Source: an uncultured Cohaesibacter sp. (GTDB taxonomy: Bacteria; Pseudomonadota; Alphaproteobacteria; Rhizobiales; Cohaesibacteraceae). Taken from it: a DNA stretch of 64,000 nt. Positions 8,734-17,912 of this stretch are shown here, one piece after another (the stretch's first letter is position 1; each line of letters begins with the position of its first letter). The translations under genes and the position numbers were made by a program. The notes beneath the pieces were generated by a model, which searched no databases, was not told where the DNA came from, and worked only from the letters and a program-made list of their open reading frames with translations. The DNA lies in the NCBI RefSeq assembly GCF_963667045.1, contig NZ_OY762934.1, positions 3,612,501 through 3,676,500 on the forward strand, in the 5' to 3' direction.

Positions 8734-9972
8734 ATGAAGATAACCTGCCCAAACTGTGCGACAAGCTATCAGGTCCCTGATGATTATATCGGTACCGAAG
8801 GGCGGTCTGTGCGCTGCTCCAGTTGTGGCAAGACCTGGCATGCGGAACCCCAGCCCGAACCAGAGCCGGAGCCCAGATCCGAACCTGCGGCAGCCAAGCC
8901 TGACGCTGGCAAGGAACAGAGCCAGGATGACATAGACGCGCTGTTTGACAGTCCCTCCGGCGGTGGCAAGGAACAGAGCCAGGATGACATCGACGCTTTG
9001 TTCGATAGTCCGTCCGGTGGTGGCAAGGAACAGAGCCAGGACGATATCGACGCTTTGTTCGATAGTCCCTCCGGTGGTGGCAAGGAACAGAGTCAGGATG
9101 ACATAGACGCGCTGTTCGACAGTCCGTCCGGTGGCGGCAAGGAACAGAGTCAGGACGATATCGACGCACTGTTCGACACTCCGTCCGGTGGCGGCGAGGA
9201 ACAGAGCCAGGACGATATCGATGCGCTGTTCGATGCGCCTGCTCCGAAGCCAGACAAAAAGCCTGACAAGAAAGTAGATACGCCAGTCCCGGAAACTGCT
9301 TCAGGGGCGGGCGCCTCCGAGGTGGAGGCTGACAGCGCAAGGGGCAATGCCTCCAGTCCCTTTATCGTCAAGGGCGATGGCGGAGAAGACTTCAAGCCAC
9401 CGGTCGTAGACCTTCTTGACGCTGCAGCCTTTGAAGCGCAGAAGCAGGCTGCGCGGCGTTCCGACATCGAGACGAGTGCCCGTCGCAGGCAGCGCCGGAA
9501 GCGTTCTGGTGCGAAGACGGGCAGCGCCGGGCCACGGCAAGGGTCTCTCAACAGGGAATGGATGATTGGCGGTGGCGCGCTGGCAGCGAGCCTGCTGATT
9601 ATCATTGGGCTGTTCAGCTCACCGGACTACTGGGTCAAGCGCATACCGGATCTGGCGTCGCTCTATTCCCTGTTCGGGATCACCGTCAACACGGTCGGCG
9701 TTGATATCGATATGGTCGACGTCCGGCTTGAGCAGAAGGCGGGTTCACCGGTGCTGTCCATCGAGACCGAGCTGGTCAATTCGGGGACTGAACCTGTGAT
9801 TCTTCCGTCTGTGGAGTTTTCCGTTCTTGGCAAGGAGCGTCTGGCGCTTTATTCATGGACCATCGGTCCTGACCACGTGGGTCTCGGACCGGGAGAACGC
9901 AAGCAGATCACGACGTCGGTTGCTGCACCAGCGCTGGCAAGATATCTCAAGCTTCGCGTGTTCAATGAATAG
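8734..9972 (+). CDS. Zinc-ribbon membrane protein with six tandem FliM-like peptides and a DUF3426-like C-terminus
   Basis: A 412-residue protein in four parts. (1) An MJ0042-type zinc ribbon at residues 4-36, with CPNC and CSSC pairs. (2) Six tandem 19-residue units at about residues 60-169, each containing EQSQDDIDALFD. (3) A basic linker and one transmembrane helix at about residues 273-292. (4) A ~120-residue beta-rich C-terminal domain of DUF3426 type. The unit resembles the N-terminal (L)SQ-EIDALL peptide of flagellar FliM that binds phosphorylated CheY; that link is inference. By the positive-inside rule the ribbon and repeats should be cytoplasmic. The ATG at 8734 is chosen because it opens directly into the ribbon. 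Confidence 0.85.
   Translation: MKITCPNCATSYQVPDDYIGTEGRSVRCSSCGKTWHAEPQPEPEPEPRSEPAAAKPDAGKEQSQDDIDALFDSPSGGGKEQSQDDIDALFDSPSGGGKEQSQDDIDALFDSPSGGGKEQSQDDIDALFDSPSGGGKEQSQDDIDALFDTPSGGGEEQSQDDIDALFDAPAPKPDKKPDKKVDTPVPETASGAGASEVEADSARGNASSPFIVKGDGGEDFKPPVVDLLDAAAFEAQKQAARRSDIETSARRRQRRKRSGAKTGSAGPRQGSLNREWMIGGGALAASLLIIIGLFSSPDYWVKRIPDLASLYSLFGITVNTVGVDIDMVDVRLEQKAGSPVLSIETELVNSGTEPVILPSVEFSVLGKERLALYSWTIGPDHVGLGPGERKQITTSVAAPALARYLKLRVFNE
8911..9240 (+). repeat. Tandem 57-bp in-frame repeat, six units
   Basis: Five full 57-bp units begin at 8911, 8968, 9025, 9082 and 9139, and a shortened sixth begins at 9196. Each codes for K/E-EQSQDDIDALFD followed by a Ser/Gly-rich spacer. The copies differ mostly at third codon positions (GAT GAC ATA against GAC GAT ATC, AGC against AGT), so the peptide is conserved while the DNA has drifted. 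Confidence 0.95.
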
Positions 9973-10027
9973 ACAGACCGGGCAAGGCTGCTGAGCGCCT
10001 TCGGCCCGAAGGGAAGCCGGAAAATTC

Positions 10028-10552
10028 ATGACAGATACCATCGAAGTCCTCTATGACGAGGCGACACTCGCCAGCCGCAATCAGGAACTGGCCACCGCCA
10101 TCGCCGCAGCGGGCTACAAGAATCTGCTTGTTATTGCAGTCTTGAAGGGGAGTTTCGTTTTCGCGGCAGATCTGTTGCGGGCGCTCTATCGGGCCGGGGT
10201 GCCGCTTGAGGTGGAATTCATGTCCCTGTCGAGCTATGGCTCTGGCACCAAGTCCTCCGGCAATGTGAAGGTGGTGCGCGATATCGAAGTGATCGTCAAG
10301 GGTCGCGACGTGCTGCTGGTTGACGACATTCTGGAGTCTGGACGCACGCTGGCCTTCGCCAAGAGCCTGTTGCAGGAGCGGGGTGCAAACCGCACCGATA
10401 TCGCCGTTCTGCTCGACAAACCGGGCAAACGGGTGGCCGATCTGGAGGCTGAATATGTCGGGTTCGAATGCCCTGACAAGTTCGTCGTCGGCTATGGCAT
10501 GGACAAGGCGCACTCCTATCGCGAGGTGCCATTTGTGGGCTATCTTGAATAA
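10028..10552 (+). CDS. hpt: Hypoxanthine/xanthine phosphoribosyltransferase
   Basis: A 174-residue type I phosphoribosyltransferase for purine salvage, converting hypoxanthine (or guanine) plus PRPP to the nucleotide. VLLVDDILESGRTL at about residue 97 is the PRPP-binding loop, and LKGSFVFAADLLR is the early phosphate-contact loop. Length and the C-terminal GYGMDKAHSYREVPFVG match bacterial Hpt. A GGGAAG ribosome binding site precedes the ATG. It lies 55 bp after the zinc-ribbon gene and may share its transcript. Confidence 0.92.
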   Translation: MTDTIEVLYDEATLASRNQELATAIAAAGYKNLLVIAVLKGSFVFAADLLRALYRAGVPLEVEFMSLSSYGSGTKSSGNVKVVRDIEVIVKGRDVLLVDDILESGRTLAFAKSLLQERGANRTDIAVLLDKPGKRVADLEAEYVGFECPDKFVVGYGMDKAHSYREVPFVGYLE

Positions 10553-10770
10553 AATTTTATCTTTATATTCAGCTAGTTAATGGTTTCCTGAAAAACACAG
10601 GTGATTTTTAGCAAGCTCCATTTTGTCATCAAACTGATGTGAAAATTCGCCTTCCTGCTCAATTTTCATGCCCGCTTTCGCTTTTGGTAAACCTTTTGGC
10701 TGTCAAATGGGAGCTGCAAGATCGGCAAAAGATCTTGGTGTGATTAAAAAGAGTATCTGGGGGTAGGGTT

Positions 10771-11181
10771 ATGGCCCGAATTCTTCTGACCGAAGATGAC
10801 GACGGGGTCCGTATGTTTGTGCAACGGGCATTGATGATGGACGGACATGACGTCAAAACGGCCGAAGACGGTACGGATGCGCTGGACCTTCTGGTCGAGC
10901 ATAAAGGGTCCTTTGATTTACTCCTGACTGATATCCGCATGCCGGAGATGGATGGGATAGAGCTGGCCAAGTCGGCCGCGGGCAACTGGCCCGAAATAAC
11001 AATTCTGATGATGACCGGCTACGCGGATCAACGCGAGCGCGGTGAGGGCCTTACTGCGATCGTGCACGATGTCGTGTCCAAACCGTTCTCGCTGGCCGAG
11101 ATTCGCCGCGCAGTCAGGGAGGCCCTGTCTGGTGAAGCCGCACTCGGTCCTGTCTCTATGACACAGGCAATGTACGGATAA
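10771..11181 (+). CDS. cpdR: CpdR-like single-domain response regulator
   Basis: A 136-residue stand-alone receiver domain. The acidic pair is in LTEDDD, the phospho-acceptor Asp is in LLTDIRMPEMDG, the Thr is in MMTGYA, and the Lys is in SKPFSL. Order and wording resemble CpdR, the alphaproteobacterial receiver that controls ClpXP delivery of CtrA and other substrates in the CckA-ChpT pathway. GGGGGTAGGG precedes the ATG. It stands alone, between an AT-rich 218-bp gap and a terminator. Identification as CpdR rather than another CheY-like protein rests on sequence feel only. Confidence 0.72.
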   Translation: MARILLTEDDDGVRMFVQRALMMDGHDVKTAEDGTDALDLLVEHKGSFDLLLTDIRMPEMDGIELAKSAAGNWPEITILMMTGYADQRERGEGLTAIVHDVVSKPFSLAEIRRAVREALSGEAALGPVSMTQAMYG

Positions 11182-11211
11182 GCCGGTTCCTCTGACAAGA
11201 TGACCAAAGCA

Positions 11212-11244
11212 AAAGGGATGGCAGTTGCCATCCCTTTGTTTTTA
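11212..11244. terminator. Rho-independent terminator, bidirectional
   Basis: A perfect stem AAAGGGATGGCA / TGCCATCCCTTT is followed on the + strand by GTTTTT and on the - strand by TTGCTTT. It sits between the convergent cpdR-like and lysA genes and can serve both. Confidence 0.88.
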
Positions 11245-11266
11245 TGCGGTGGTCGCCGTGGAAGGC

Positions 11267-12538
11267 TCAGTCTTCCAGCCAGTCGGGCACGGTATCCAGC
11301 GCGATCAGGTCGTCATAGCTCTTGCGGGCGCGGATCACCTGCCATTGGTCGCCACTGACCAGCACTTCAGGCACGAGCAGACGGCTGTTGTAGGTGCAGG
11401 ACTGGACGGCACCATAGGCGCCAGCCGACATGATGGCGATGAGGTCGCCGGAGTCCATTTTCGGCAACGGCCGATCCTGCGCCAGAAAGTCGCCGGTTTC
11501 ACACACCGGGCCGACGATATCGACGGTGGAAACCGGGGTGTCGTAGGATGGCTCCCGGACGGGCAGGGCGTCGTGCCAGGCTTCATAAAGAGTTGGCCGG
11601 ATGAGGTCGTTCATGGCACCGTCAACGATGACGAAGGTCTTGCCCTCGCCTTCCTTGCGATAGATGACCTCGGTTACCAGCACACCGGCGTTGCCTGCAA
11701 TTAGGCGACCGGGCTCGTAATAGACCTTGCAGTCGAGATTCTTGATATGCTTCTTGACCATCTCGGCATAGTCGCGCGGCAGCGGTGGTGGAGTTTGCGT
11801 CGTCTGGTAGGGAATGCCCAGACCGCCACCCAGATCCACATGGTCGATGGCGATGCCGTCCTCACGCAGCTGGGTGACCAGCTCCTCAAGGCGGGCAAAC
11901 GCCATATCGAACGGTTCCAGATGGGTGATCTGGCTGCCGATGTGCATGTCGATGCCGGTCACCTTGATGCCCGGAAGGCTCTGGGCATGCTTGTAGACTG
12001 CGCGGGCGCGCTTCCATGGAATGCCAAACTTGTTTTCCGATTTGCCGGTGGCGATCTTGGCGTGGGTTTTGGCGTCGACGTCCGGGTTGATCCGGAGGGA
12101 AATCCGCGCTTCCTTGCCGAGCTCGGTGGCGATGCGGCTCAGATGCTCCAGTTCCGGTTCGGATTCGACGTTAAAGCAGAGAATATCCTGCTCCAGCGCA
12201 AAGGTCAGCTCGCGGCGGGTCTTGCCAACGCCGGAGAAGAGGATCTTCGAGGCCGGAATGCCTGCGGCCAGTGCCCGGCGCATTTCACCTTCGGAGACAA
12301 CGTCGGCGCCAGCCCCAAGGCGGGCCAGAACTTTCAGCACCGCCTGATTGGAGTTGGCCTTCATGGCATAGCAAAGCAGGGAATCGACATCACCGAAGGC
12401 TTGGGAGAACACCTTGTAGTGACGCTCCAGTGTTGCCGTGGAGTAGACATAGAACGGGGTGCCGACTTCTTTGGCGATCTCCGGGAGGGGAACGCCTTCA
12501 GCATGCATGACGCCGTCGACATAATCGAAATAGTGCAT
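11267..12538 (-). CDS. lysA: Diaminopimelate decarboxylase
   Basis: A 423-residue fold-type III PLP enzyme that makes L-lysine from meso-diaminopimelate, the last step of lysine synthesis. The PLP-binding Lys is in LLCYAMKANSN at about residue 58. HIGSQIT, the glycine-rich DLGGGLGI loop and the C-terminal GPVCETGD with the Cys from the partner subunit are all present. AGAAGAGAT precedes the start. lptM lies 116 bp upstream and argH beyond it, the argH-lptM-lysA order usual in alphaproteobacteria. Confidence 0.95.
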   Translation of the reverse strand: MHYFDYVDGVMHAEGVPLPEIAKEVGTPFYVYSTATLERHYKVFSQAFGDVDSLLCYAMKANSNQAVLKVLARLGAGADVVSEGEMRRALAAGIPASKILFSGVGKTRRELTFALEQDILCFNVESEPELEHLSRIATELGKEARISLRINPDVDAKTHAKIATGKSENKFGIPWKRARAVYKHAQSLPGIKVTGIDMHIGSQITHLEPFDMAFARLEELVTQLREDGIAIDHVDLGGGLGIPYQTTQTPPPLPRDYAEMVKKHIKNLDCKVYYEPGRLIAGNAGVLVTEVIYRKEGEGKTFVIVDGAMNDLIRPTLYEAWHDALPVREPSYDTPVSTVDIVGPVCETGDFLAQDRPLPKMDSGDLIAIMSAGAYGAVQSCTYNSRLLVPEVLVSGDQWQVIRARKSYDDLIALDTVPDWLED

Positions 12539-12654
12539 GACGATCTCTTCTATTCGGCCTCAGACGCTCGGACAGCGGCATTGGATGGGGCCGTGGAATG
12601 GGTGGTGCAGGGCCCGGCTGGCCTGTCGTTCGGGAAGCGCTTCAGATCATTGCT

Positions 12655-12903
12655 TCAGAGCAGGGGATCAAGGATGAAGCCGTCATCGGGCTTCTTGGTC
12701 GGCGTCGCTTCTGTGGTCTTGCCGTCCATGGTGCCTTCACCGGCAACCGGATCGTTGATCTCTGTCCGGGCATTTGCGTTGGGTGAGGGAGGTTTGAGCG
12801 GGCCACGTACGCCGCAGGCGCTCAGGCTCGCCATCATGCCCAGTGCGATAAGGCCAGTCGCGGCGGTTTTGACTACGGACTTTGAAAACATGTCATGAGC
12901 CAT
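12655..12903 (-). CDS. lptM: LptM-like small lipoprotein
   Basis: An 82-residue lipoprotein. The signal peptide ends in the lipobox LSAC, followed by GVRGPLKPP, matching the CGxKGPLxxP mark of LptM (YifL), which helps mature the LptD-LptE lipopolysaccharide translocon in enterobacteria. The remaining ~50 residues are low-complexity and Pro/Thr-rich. The start at 12903 is favoured by AGGGAT eight bases upstream; an ATG four codons later is possible. Its position between argH and lysA is typical. Function in this lineage is inferred. Confidence 0.82.
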   Translation of the reverse strand: MAHDMFSKSVVKTAATGLIALGMMASLSACGVRGPLKPPSPNANARTEINDPVAGEGTMDGKTTEATPTKKPDDGFILDPLL

Positions 12904-13020
12904 CGCTAGATATCCCTTTTTCTTCGCATGGTACAGATGGCGGCACCAATAACAGTGCCATCGGGCTCGTCATCAGGCTGGCCGGTTCAGGTTTGGACCG
13001 GCCTTATGCCCTTTTGTTGA

Positions 13021-14421
13021 CTATTGCTTGGCTGCTTTTTCTTTTTCAAGCTTTTTCAGCCAGCTCTTTGCCTGTTTTTTGACATTGACCGGTGCCGTGC
13101 CGCCATAACAGGTGCGGCTGCGGACCGATTTGTCGACCGACAGCACCGAGAAGACATCCTCGGTGATGGTTGGCTCGACCGTCTGCATGTCTTCAAGGCT
13201 CAGCTTGTGCAGCTCGATGTTGCGCTCGGCGGCCATGGCGACGAGGCTGCCGGTGACATGGTGGGCGTTGCGGAACGGCATGCCCAGAGTGCGCACGAGC
13301 CAGTCGGCCAGATCGGTGGCTGTGGAATAGCCCGAGCCTGCGGCCTTCTTCAGTTCCTTGAGGTTCGGCTCGAGGTCCTTGACCATGCCGGTCATGGCCG
13401 CGATGCAGAGCGACAGGTTCTGCAGGGCGTCAAACACCTGCTCCTTGTCTTCCTGCATGTCCTTGGAATAGGCCAGCGGTAGACCCTTCATGACGATCAG
13501 CAGGGCATTGAGATCACCGATGATGCGGCCTGATTTTGCGCGCACCAGCTCGGCGGCATCGGGGTTGCGCTTCTGCGGCATGATCGACGAGCCGGTGGAG
13601 AATTTGTCGGAAAGCTTGACGAAGCGGAACTGGGCCGAGGACCAGATGACCAGTTCTTCCGCAAAGCGCGACAGATGCATGGCGCAGATGGAGGCCGACG
13701 ACAGAGCTTCCAGCGCGAAGTCGCGGTCGGAAACGCCATCGAGCGAGTTGGCGGTCGGGCGGTCGAAGCCGAGCGCCTTGGCGGTCATGTGGCGATCGAT
13801 CGGGAAGGAGGTGCCGGCGAGGGCGGCAGAACCAAGCGGGCACTCGTTCATGCGCTGGCGGGCATCCTGAACCCGGCCACGGTCGCGGGCGAGCATTTCC
13901 ACATAAGCCATCATGTGGTGGCCGAAGGTCACCGGCTGGGCGCTCTGCAAATGGGTGAAGCCGGGCATGACGGCGCTGGCAAATTCGTCAGCCTTGGCGA
14001 CAAAGGCAAGCTGTAGTTCCAGAAGCTGGTCGTTGAGGGTATCGAGGGTTTCGCGCACCCAGAGGCGGAAATCGGTGGCCACCTGATCATTGCGCGAACG
14101 GGCCGTGTGCAGGCGACCAGCCTTCGGACCGATGAGCTCGGCAAGGCGGCTTTCCACATTCATGTGAATGTCTTCAAGCGCACGCGAAAAAGTGAAGCTG
14201 CCCGCCTCAATTTCTCCCTTGATTGTGTCTAGACCATCCTCGATGGCTTTGGCATCATCAGCAGCAACTATGCCCTGGGCGGCGAGCATGCGCACATGCG
14301 CCTTGGATCCGGCAATGTCCTGGGAATAGAGTTTTTGGTCGAAACCGATGGAAGCATTGATTTCTTCCATAATGGCGTCCGGTCCTTCGGAGAAGCGGCC
14401 GCCCCACATTTTATTGCTCAT
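13021..14421 (-). CDS. argH: Argininosuccinate lyase
   Basis: A 466-residue member of the fumarase/aspartase superfamily that splits argininosuccinate into arginine and fumarate. It opens with [10 protein letters not shown], the standard start of the family. TARSRNDQ at about residue 110, [12 protein letters not shown] and the signature loop [12 protein letters not shown] at about residue 280 are all intact. The frame stays open far upstream of 14421, but that part is antisense to the thioredoxin gene. Gene order argH-lptM-lysA follows, with a 117-bp gap after argH. Confidence 0.95.
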   Translation of the reverse strand: MSNKMWGGRFSEGPDAIMEEINASIGFDQKLYSQDIAGSKAHVRMLAAQGIVAADDAKAIEDGLDTIKGEIEAGSFTFSRALEDIHMNVESRLAELIGPKAGRLHTARSRNDQVATDFRLWVRETLDTLNDQLLELQLAFVAKADEFASAVMPGFTHLQSAQPVTFGHHMMAYVEMLARDRGRVQDARQRMNECPLGSAALAGTSFPIDRHMTAKALGFDRPTANSLDGVSDRDFALEALSSASICAMHLSRFAEELVIWSSAQFRFVKLSDKFSTGSSIMPQKRNPDAAELVRAKSGRIIGDLNALLIVMKGLPLAYSKDMQEDKEQVFDALQNLSLCIAAMTGMVKDLEPNLKELKKAAGSGYSTATDLADWLVRTLGMPFRNAHHVTGSLVAMAAERNIELHKLSLEDMQTVEPTITEDVFSVLSVDKSVRSRTCYGGTAPVNVKKQAKSWLKKLEKEKAAKQ

Positions 14422-14580
14422 GATGCTTAGTCCATTGATCAGATCGGTAAGTCGTGCTGCTTTATGCCACAACAAGTCTGGGCTGTCAGCGCTTTTACTC
14501 AGAAAATGCCGGTCACTCCTGATCGGGAGTGATGATTTATCGCACCTGTAGGACAAATGACATCGGAAGGGAAAAGATTT

Positions 14581-15195
14581 ATGTCGTCGTTCACTGCCTC
14601 TTTCAGGGTTTTCAGCTCTGCTCTGTCGCTTCTGATGCTTGGTCTTGCCACTTTGCCGGCGGGTGCGGGGGAAGCCTGCCCTGAGGCCAGCGACAAGATC
14701 GCGACCATTGATCCGCTGATCAAGGGGAATGTGGCGGCGCTGCAGACCAAGGGCCATCCGGTGGACTTCAACGCCCTCGCCTTCAAGCGCGAGGATGGCA
14801 GCGCCGTTTCGCTTTCGGATTTCAAGGGCAAGACGCTGCTTCTCAACATCTGGGCGACCTGGTGCGCACCCTGTCGTCAGGAAATGCCGGATCTCGATGA
14901 ACTGCAGGCGAGCCTTGGCGGCGATGACTTCGAGGTGGTGACCGTCAATCTCGACCGCAAGGCACCGGACAAGCCGCGGGCGTTCTTCGATGAGATCGGC
15001 ATCAAGCACCTGACGCTCTATTATGATGAGAAAATGGCAATCTTCCCGGTCCTGCGATCAAAGGGCATGGCGTTTGGCATGCCGTCGACTGTGCTGATCG
15101 ACAAGGATGGCTGTTCGCTGGCACACATGGCTGGCCCTGCGGCCTGGGCGTCCGACGAGGCGAAGACCCTTGTCGGTGCGGCGATCGGGGACTAG
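14581..15195 (+). CDS. TlpA-type thiol:disulfide interchange protein
   Basis: A ~204-residue secreted or membrane-tethered thioredoxin-fold protein with an N-terminal signal sequence (hydrophobic to about residue 22) and the redox site [13 protein letters not shown] at about residue 98. The fold's cis-proline is in GMPSTVLID. Such proteins reduce periplasmic disulfides, for example during cytochrome c assembly. GGAAGG lies about ten bases before the ATG at 14581; an ATG at 14557 is an alternative. It diverges from argH, a neighbour combination seen in other alphaproteobacteria. Confidence 0.87.
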   Translation: MSSFTASFRVFSSALSLLMLGLATLPAGAGEACPEASDKIATIDPLIKGNVAALQTKGHPVDFNALAFKREDGSAVSLSDFKGKTLLLNIWATWCAPCRQEMPDLDELQASLGGDDFEVVTVNLDRKAPDKPRAFFDEIGIKHLTLYYDEKMAIFPVLRSKGMAFGMPSTVLIDKDGCSLAHMAGPAAWASDEAKTLVGAAIGD

Positions 15196-15200
15196 CCCGG

Positions 15201-15230
15201 CGGATGCGGATGCGGATGCGGATGCGGATG
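15201..15230. repeat. Hexanucleotide microsatellite (CGGATG)5
   Basis: Five perfect copies of CGGATG lie 6 bp after the stop codon of the TlpA-type gene, followed by a GC-rich variant tail. The tract is non-coding and lies before the convergent YjfB-like gene. Confidence 0.9.
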
Positions 15231-15310
15231 CGGGCGCGGGGATCATCCTGCGGCAGATGCAGCGCGCATGATGGTGGTTGTGTGGTGAAATGGGATCAGG
15301 CCACGCCAGA

Positions 15311-15517
15311 TCAGGCCTTGATGTTGACAGACTGGCCCATGCCAGCCGGAGCTGCGCCGTCATTCTGCATGCTTTTCTGGACAAGAGCATCGAGCATGTT
15401 GGTCATGTTGCTGTCGGCGTTATGGGCCATTTTCATCAGGGTCGAGCCCAGATCCATGCTTGTCTGGGCGGCATTGGTGTAGGCCACGGCGGCACCAAGT
15501 GAAGCGACATTGGACAT
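15311..15517 (-). CDS. YjfB-like putative motility protein
   Basis: A 68-residue soluble protein rich in Ala, Met and Asn. Helical N- and middle parts (MKMAHNADSNMTNMLDALV) and the C-terminal GQSVNIKA resemble the small YjfB/putative-motility family, whose members end in a short NIDI-like strand. AGAAAGC precedes the ATG. Motility involvement is a family label and is not supported by neighbours here. Confidence 0.65.
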   Translation of the reverse strand: MSNVASLGAAVAYTNAAQTSMDLGSTLMKMAHNADSNMTNMLDALVQKSMQNDGAAPAGMGQSVNIKA

Positions 15518-15736
15518 GGAAGCTTTCTCCCTAGAACAGGCTCTGGTTTCCCGAAGATCCGTTCATTGTGCCGCAGTTTGCTTAAGGCAGGGTTAAGCGG
15601 GTGTTAAAAACATGTCTCTTGATGTTTTGTTGTGTCTTTATGTGTCTGTCTTGCCGGTTGCATCGGGCCAATGAAAAAGCCGATCAAATGTTGAGATCGG
15701 CTTCCTGAATGGTGGTTGCTGTTTTGATCGGCCCGT

Positions 15737-16615
15737 TCAGCGGGTCGGGATCGGGACCTCGCCGCGATAGTCGTAGAAGCCGCGGTGGGTCTTGCGGCCG
15801 AGCCAGCCAGCCTCGACATATTTGACCAGCAGCGGGCAGGGGCGGTATTTGCTGTCTGCCAGCCCGTCATAGAGTACCTGCATGATGGAAAGGCAGGTGT
15901 CGAGCCCGATGAAATCGGCCAGTTCCAGCGGTCCCATCGGATGGTTGGCACCAAGGCGCATCGCGGTGTCGATGGCATCCACTGTGCCGACCCCTTCATA
16001 AAGGGTGTAGATGGCTTCGTTGATCATTGGCAGCAGAATGCGGTTGACCATGAAGGCCGGGAAGTCTTCGGAGACGGCAACCGTCTTGCCAAGACTTTCG
16101 ACGAACCGCTCCGATTCACGAAAGGTCTTCTCGTCCGTTGCAATGCCTCTTACCAGCTCGATCAGCTTCATGACCGGTACCGGCCGCATGAAATGCATGC
16201 CGATGAATTGTTCGGCCCTGTCGGTGGCGGCGGCCAGACGGGTGATCGAATAGGAGGAGCTGTTGGAGGCGATCAGCGCTTCAGGCTTCAGGAACGGCGT
16301 GACGGCGGAGAGAACCTTGCGCTTGGTCTCCTCATGTTCCGTGACGGCCTCGATGACCAGATCGACATCGGACATGGTCTGCAGGTCAAGGGTTGGTGTA
16401 ATTTTCGACAGGGCGGACTGCTTCTGCCCCTCGGAAATCCGCCCTTTGGCGATCTGGCGGTCCAGATTGCCTGCAATCTCAGCGATGGCCAGATCCAGTC
16501 TTTCCTGATTGATATCGTTCAGAAGCACATCATAACCGGACAGGCCGCAGACATGGGCGATACCACTGCCCATCTGTCCTGCCCCAATAATCCCGACCTT
16601 CTTGATTTCAGACAT
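15737..16615 (-). CDS. hbd: 3-hydroxybutyryl-CoA dehydrogenase
   Basis: A 292-residue NAD(P)-dependent enzyme that interconverts 3-hydroxybutyryl-CoA and acetoacetyl-CoA. GIIGAGQMGSGIAHV is the Rossmann motif and IASNSSSYSITRLA holds the conserved catalytic-region Ser. GMHFMRPVPVMKLIEL with the catalytic His and NRILLPMINEA in the C-terminal dimer domain are intact. The start at 16615 matches the family N-terminus; a GTG at 16627 is possible. It lies 346 bp downstream of etfA, behind a terminator-like hairpin, and has its own upstream TTGCG-type motif, so it is probably transcribed separately. Confidence 0.92.
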   Translation of the reverse strand: MSEIKKVGIIGAGQMGSGIAHVCGLSGYDVLLNDINQERLDLAIAEIAGNLDRQIAKGRISEGQKQSALSKITPTLDLQTMSDVDLVIEAVTEHEETKRKVLSAVTPFLKPEALIASNSSSYSITRLAAATDRAEQFIGMHFMRPVPVMKLIELVRGIATDEKTFRESERFVESLGKTVAVSEDFPAFMVNRILLPMINEAIYTLYEGVGTVDAIDTAMRLGANHPMGPLELADFIGLDTCLSIMQVLYDGLADSKYRPCPLLVKYVEAGWLGRKTHRGFYDYRGEVPIPTR

Positions 16616-16729
16616 TTCCCTGTTCACCGACTGCTTTGGTATGGTCCCTGCTCAAAGGCCTTGTGGCGGATTGCTTCACCACAGAGCAGCCTTTTCGTGC
16701 TTGAGGAAGTTTGGCAGATTGTTGAATGC

Positions 16730-16744
16730 TTCGCAAATGCAAAT
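16730..16744 (-). promoter_or_regulatory. Possible operator upstream of hbd
   Basis: Read on the hbd strand the site is ATTTGCATTTGCGAA, about 115-129 bp before the hbd start. A near-identical ATTTGCATTTTGCG occurs at 28792-28805 between ccr and ecm. The TTTGC repeats resemble sites reported for short-chain acyl-CoA regulators of the RamB/PccR (ScfR) family. The rest of the 346-bp etfA-hbd gap shows only the hairpin at 16881-16912. Confidence 0.4.
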
Positions 16745-16880
16745 AAACGGGAAGAATGGGCGCGAGGAGATCAGACCACACCTCTATTGGCAAAGTTCGA
16801 TCAAAGTCTGAGGCGAGGGCCTGCCGGATGGGGATAAATGCACATCCGGCGTCGGTGGCAGAGATGGTGCGGGCCGTTGC

Positions 16881-16912
16881 AAAGAAAATCCCGCACCGGG
16901 TGGCGCGGGATT
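16881..16912 (-). terminator. Probable terminator after etfBA
   Basis: An 8-bp stem AATCCCGC / GCGGGATT with a 10-base loop is followed, reading leftward from etfA, by TTCTTT. It starts 50 bp after the etfA stop codon. Confidence 0.65.
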
Positions 16913-16961
16913 GATGGGTTCAGGCAAGCCGAAGGCTGCCGTCTAAAAGCGGACGGGCGGC

Positions 16962-17891
16962 TCAGAGCGCCTTTTCCAGTTCGGGCAGGATGTCGAACAG
17001 ATCGCCGACGATGCCATAGTCGGCAACTTGGAAGATCGGGGCTTCCTCATCCTTGTTGATGGCGACGATGACCTTGGAGTCCTTCATGCCGGCCAGATGC
17101 TGAATGGCACCGGAAATGCCAGCCGCGATATAGAGTTCCGGGGCGACGACCTTGCCGGTCTGGCCGACCTGGAGGTCGTTCGGGGCATAGCCAGCATCAA
17201 CGGCTGCGCGGGAGGCACCGATGGCTGCGCTCAGCTTGTCGGCAACCGGGGTCAGCATGGCGTTGAACTGCTCTTCGGAGGCGAGACCTCGGCCACCGGC
17301 GATGATCACGCGGGCGCTGGCCAGTTCCGGGCGATTGGAGGTGGACAGTTCTTCGCTGACAAAGGTGGTCGTTGCCGGGGCATCCGCTGCTGCAATGGTT
17401 TCGATGGCAGCAGAGCCGTCGGCGCCTGCTGCTGCGAAGTTGGCGGTCCGCACTGTCAAAACCTTCTTGCTGTCGGCAGACTTGACCGTCTGGATGGCGT
17501 TGCCAGCATAGGTCGGGCGCTCGAAGGTATCGGCGGCGATGATCTTCGTCACTTCGGAGAGCTGCATGACGTCGAGCAGGGCGGCCACGCGTGGCATGAA
17601 GTTCTTGCCGACGGATGTGGCCGGGGCAACGATGGCGTCATAGCTGCCTGCGATGGCAACAACCTGCGCAGACAGGGCTTCGGCGATGTTGTGGCCGAGG
17701 GCGTCGCTCTCGGCAACCAGAACCTTGGCAACGCCGCTCAGTTTTGCAGCTTGTTCGGCAGCCTTGGCGCAGTCCTTGCCGGCAACGAGAATGTCCACGG
17801 CACCACCCAGCTCGAGAGCTGCGGACAGGGCCTTGGCGGTTGCGTCATTCAGGGCCGCATTGTTGTGTTCGGCAATCAGTAGGGTTGTCAT
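16962..17891 (-). CDS. etfA: Electron transfer flavoprotein subunit alpha
   Basis: A 309-residue FAD-binding subunit of ETF, which carries electrons from acyl-CoA dehydrogenases to ETF:quinone oxidoreductase. The C-terminal FAD domain shows [26 protein letters not shown] and [22 protein letters not shown], all diagnostic. It follows etfB by 21 bp. It is a plausible electron acceptor for the methylsuccinyl-CoA dehydrogenase encoded at 23-25 kb. Confidence 0.95.
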   Translation of the reverse strand: MTTLLIAEHNNAALNDATAKALSAALELGGAVDILVAGKDCAKAAEQAAKLSGVAKVLVAESDALGHNIAEALSAQVVAIAGSYDAIVAPATSVGKNFMPRVAALLDVMQLSEVTKIIAADTFERPTYAGNAIQTVKSADSKKVLTVRTANFAAAGADGSAAIETIAAADAPATTTFVSEELSTSNRPELASARVIIAGGRGLASEEQFNAMLTPVADKLSAAIGASRAAVDAGYAPNDLQVGQTGKVVAPELYIAAGISGAIQHLAGMKDSKVIVAINKDEEAPIFQVADYGIVGDLFDILPELEKAL

Positions 17892-17912
17892 AGTCTATCT
17901 CCTCACTCTGCC

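Noticed and set aside
8911-9240. Regular 57-bp repeats considered as a CRISPR-like array
   Set aside because: The units are directly adjacent without variable spacers, keep one reading frame, and encode a conserved peptide.
14422-15009. Open N-terminal extension of argH
   Set aside because: It runs antisense through the TlpA-type gene; [10 protein letters not shown] at 14421 is the standard ArgH start.
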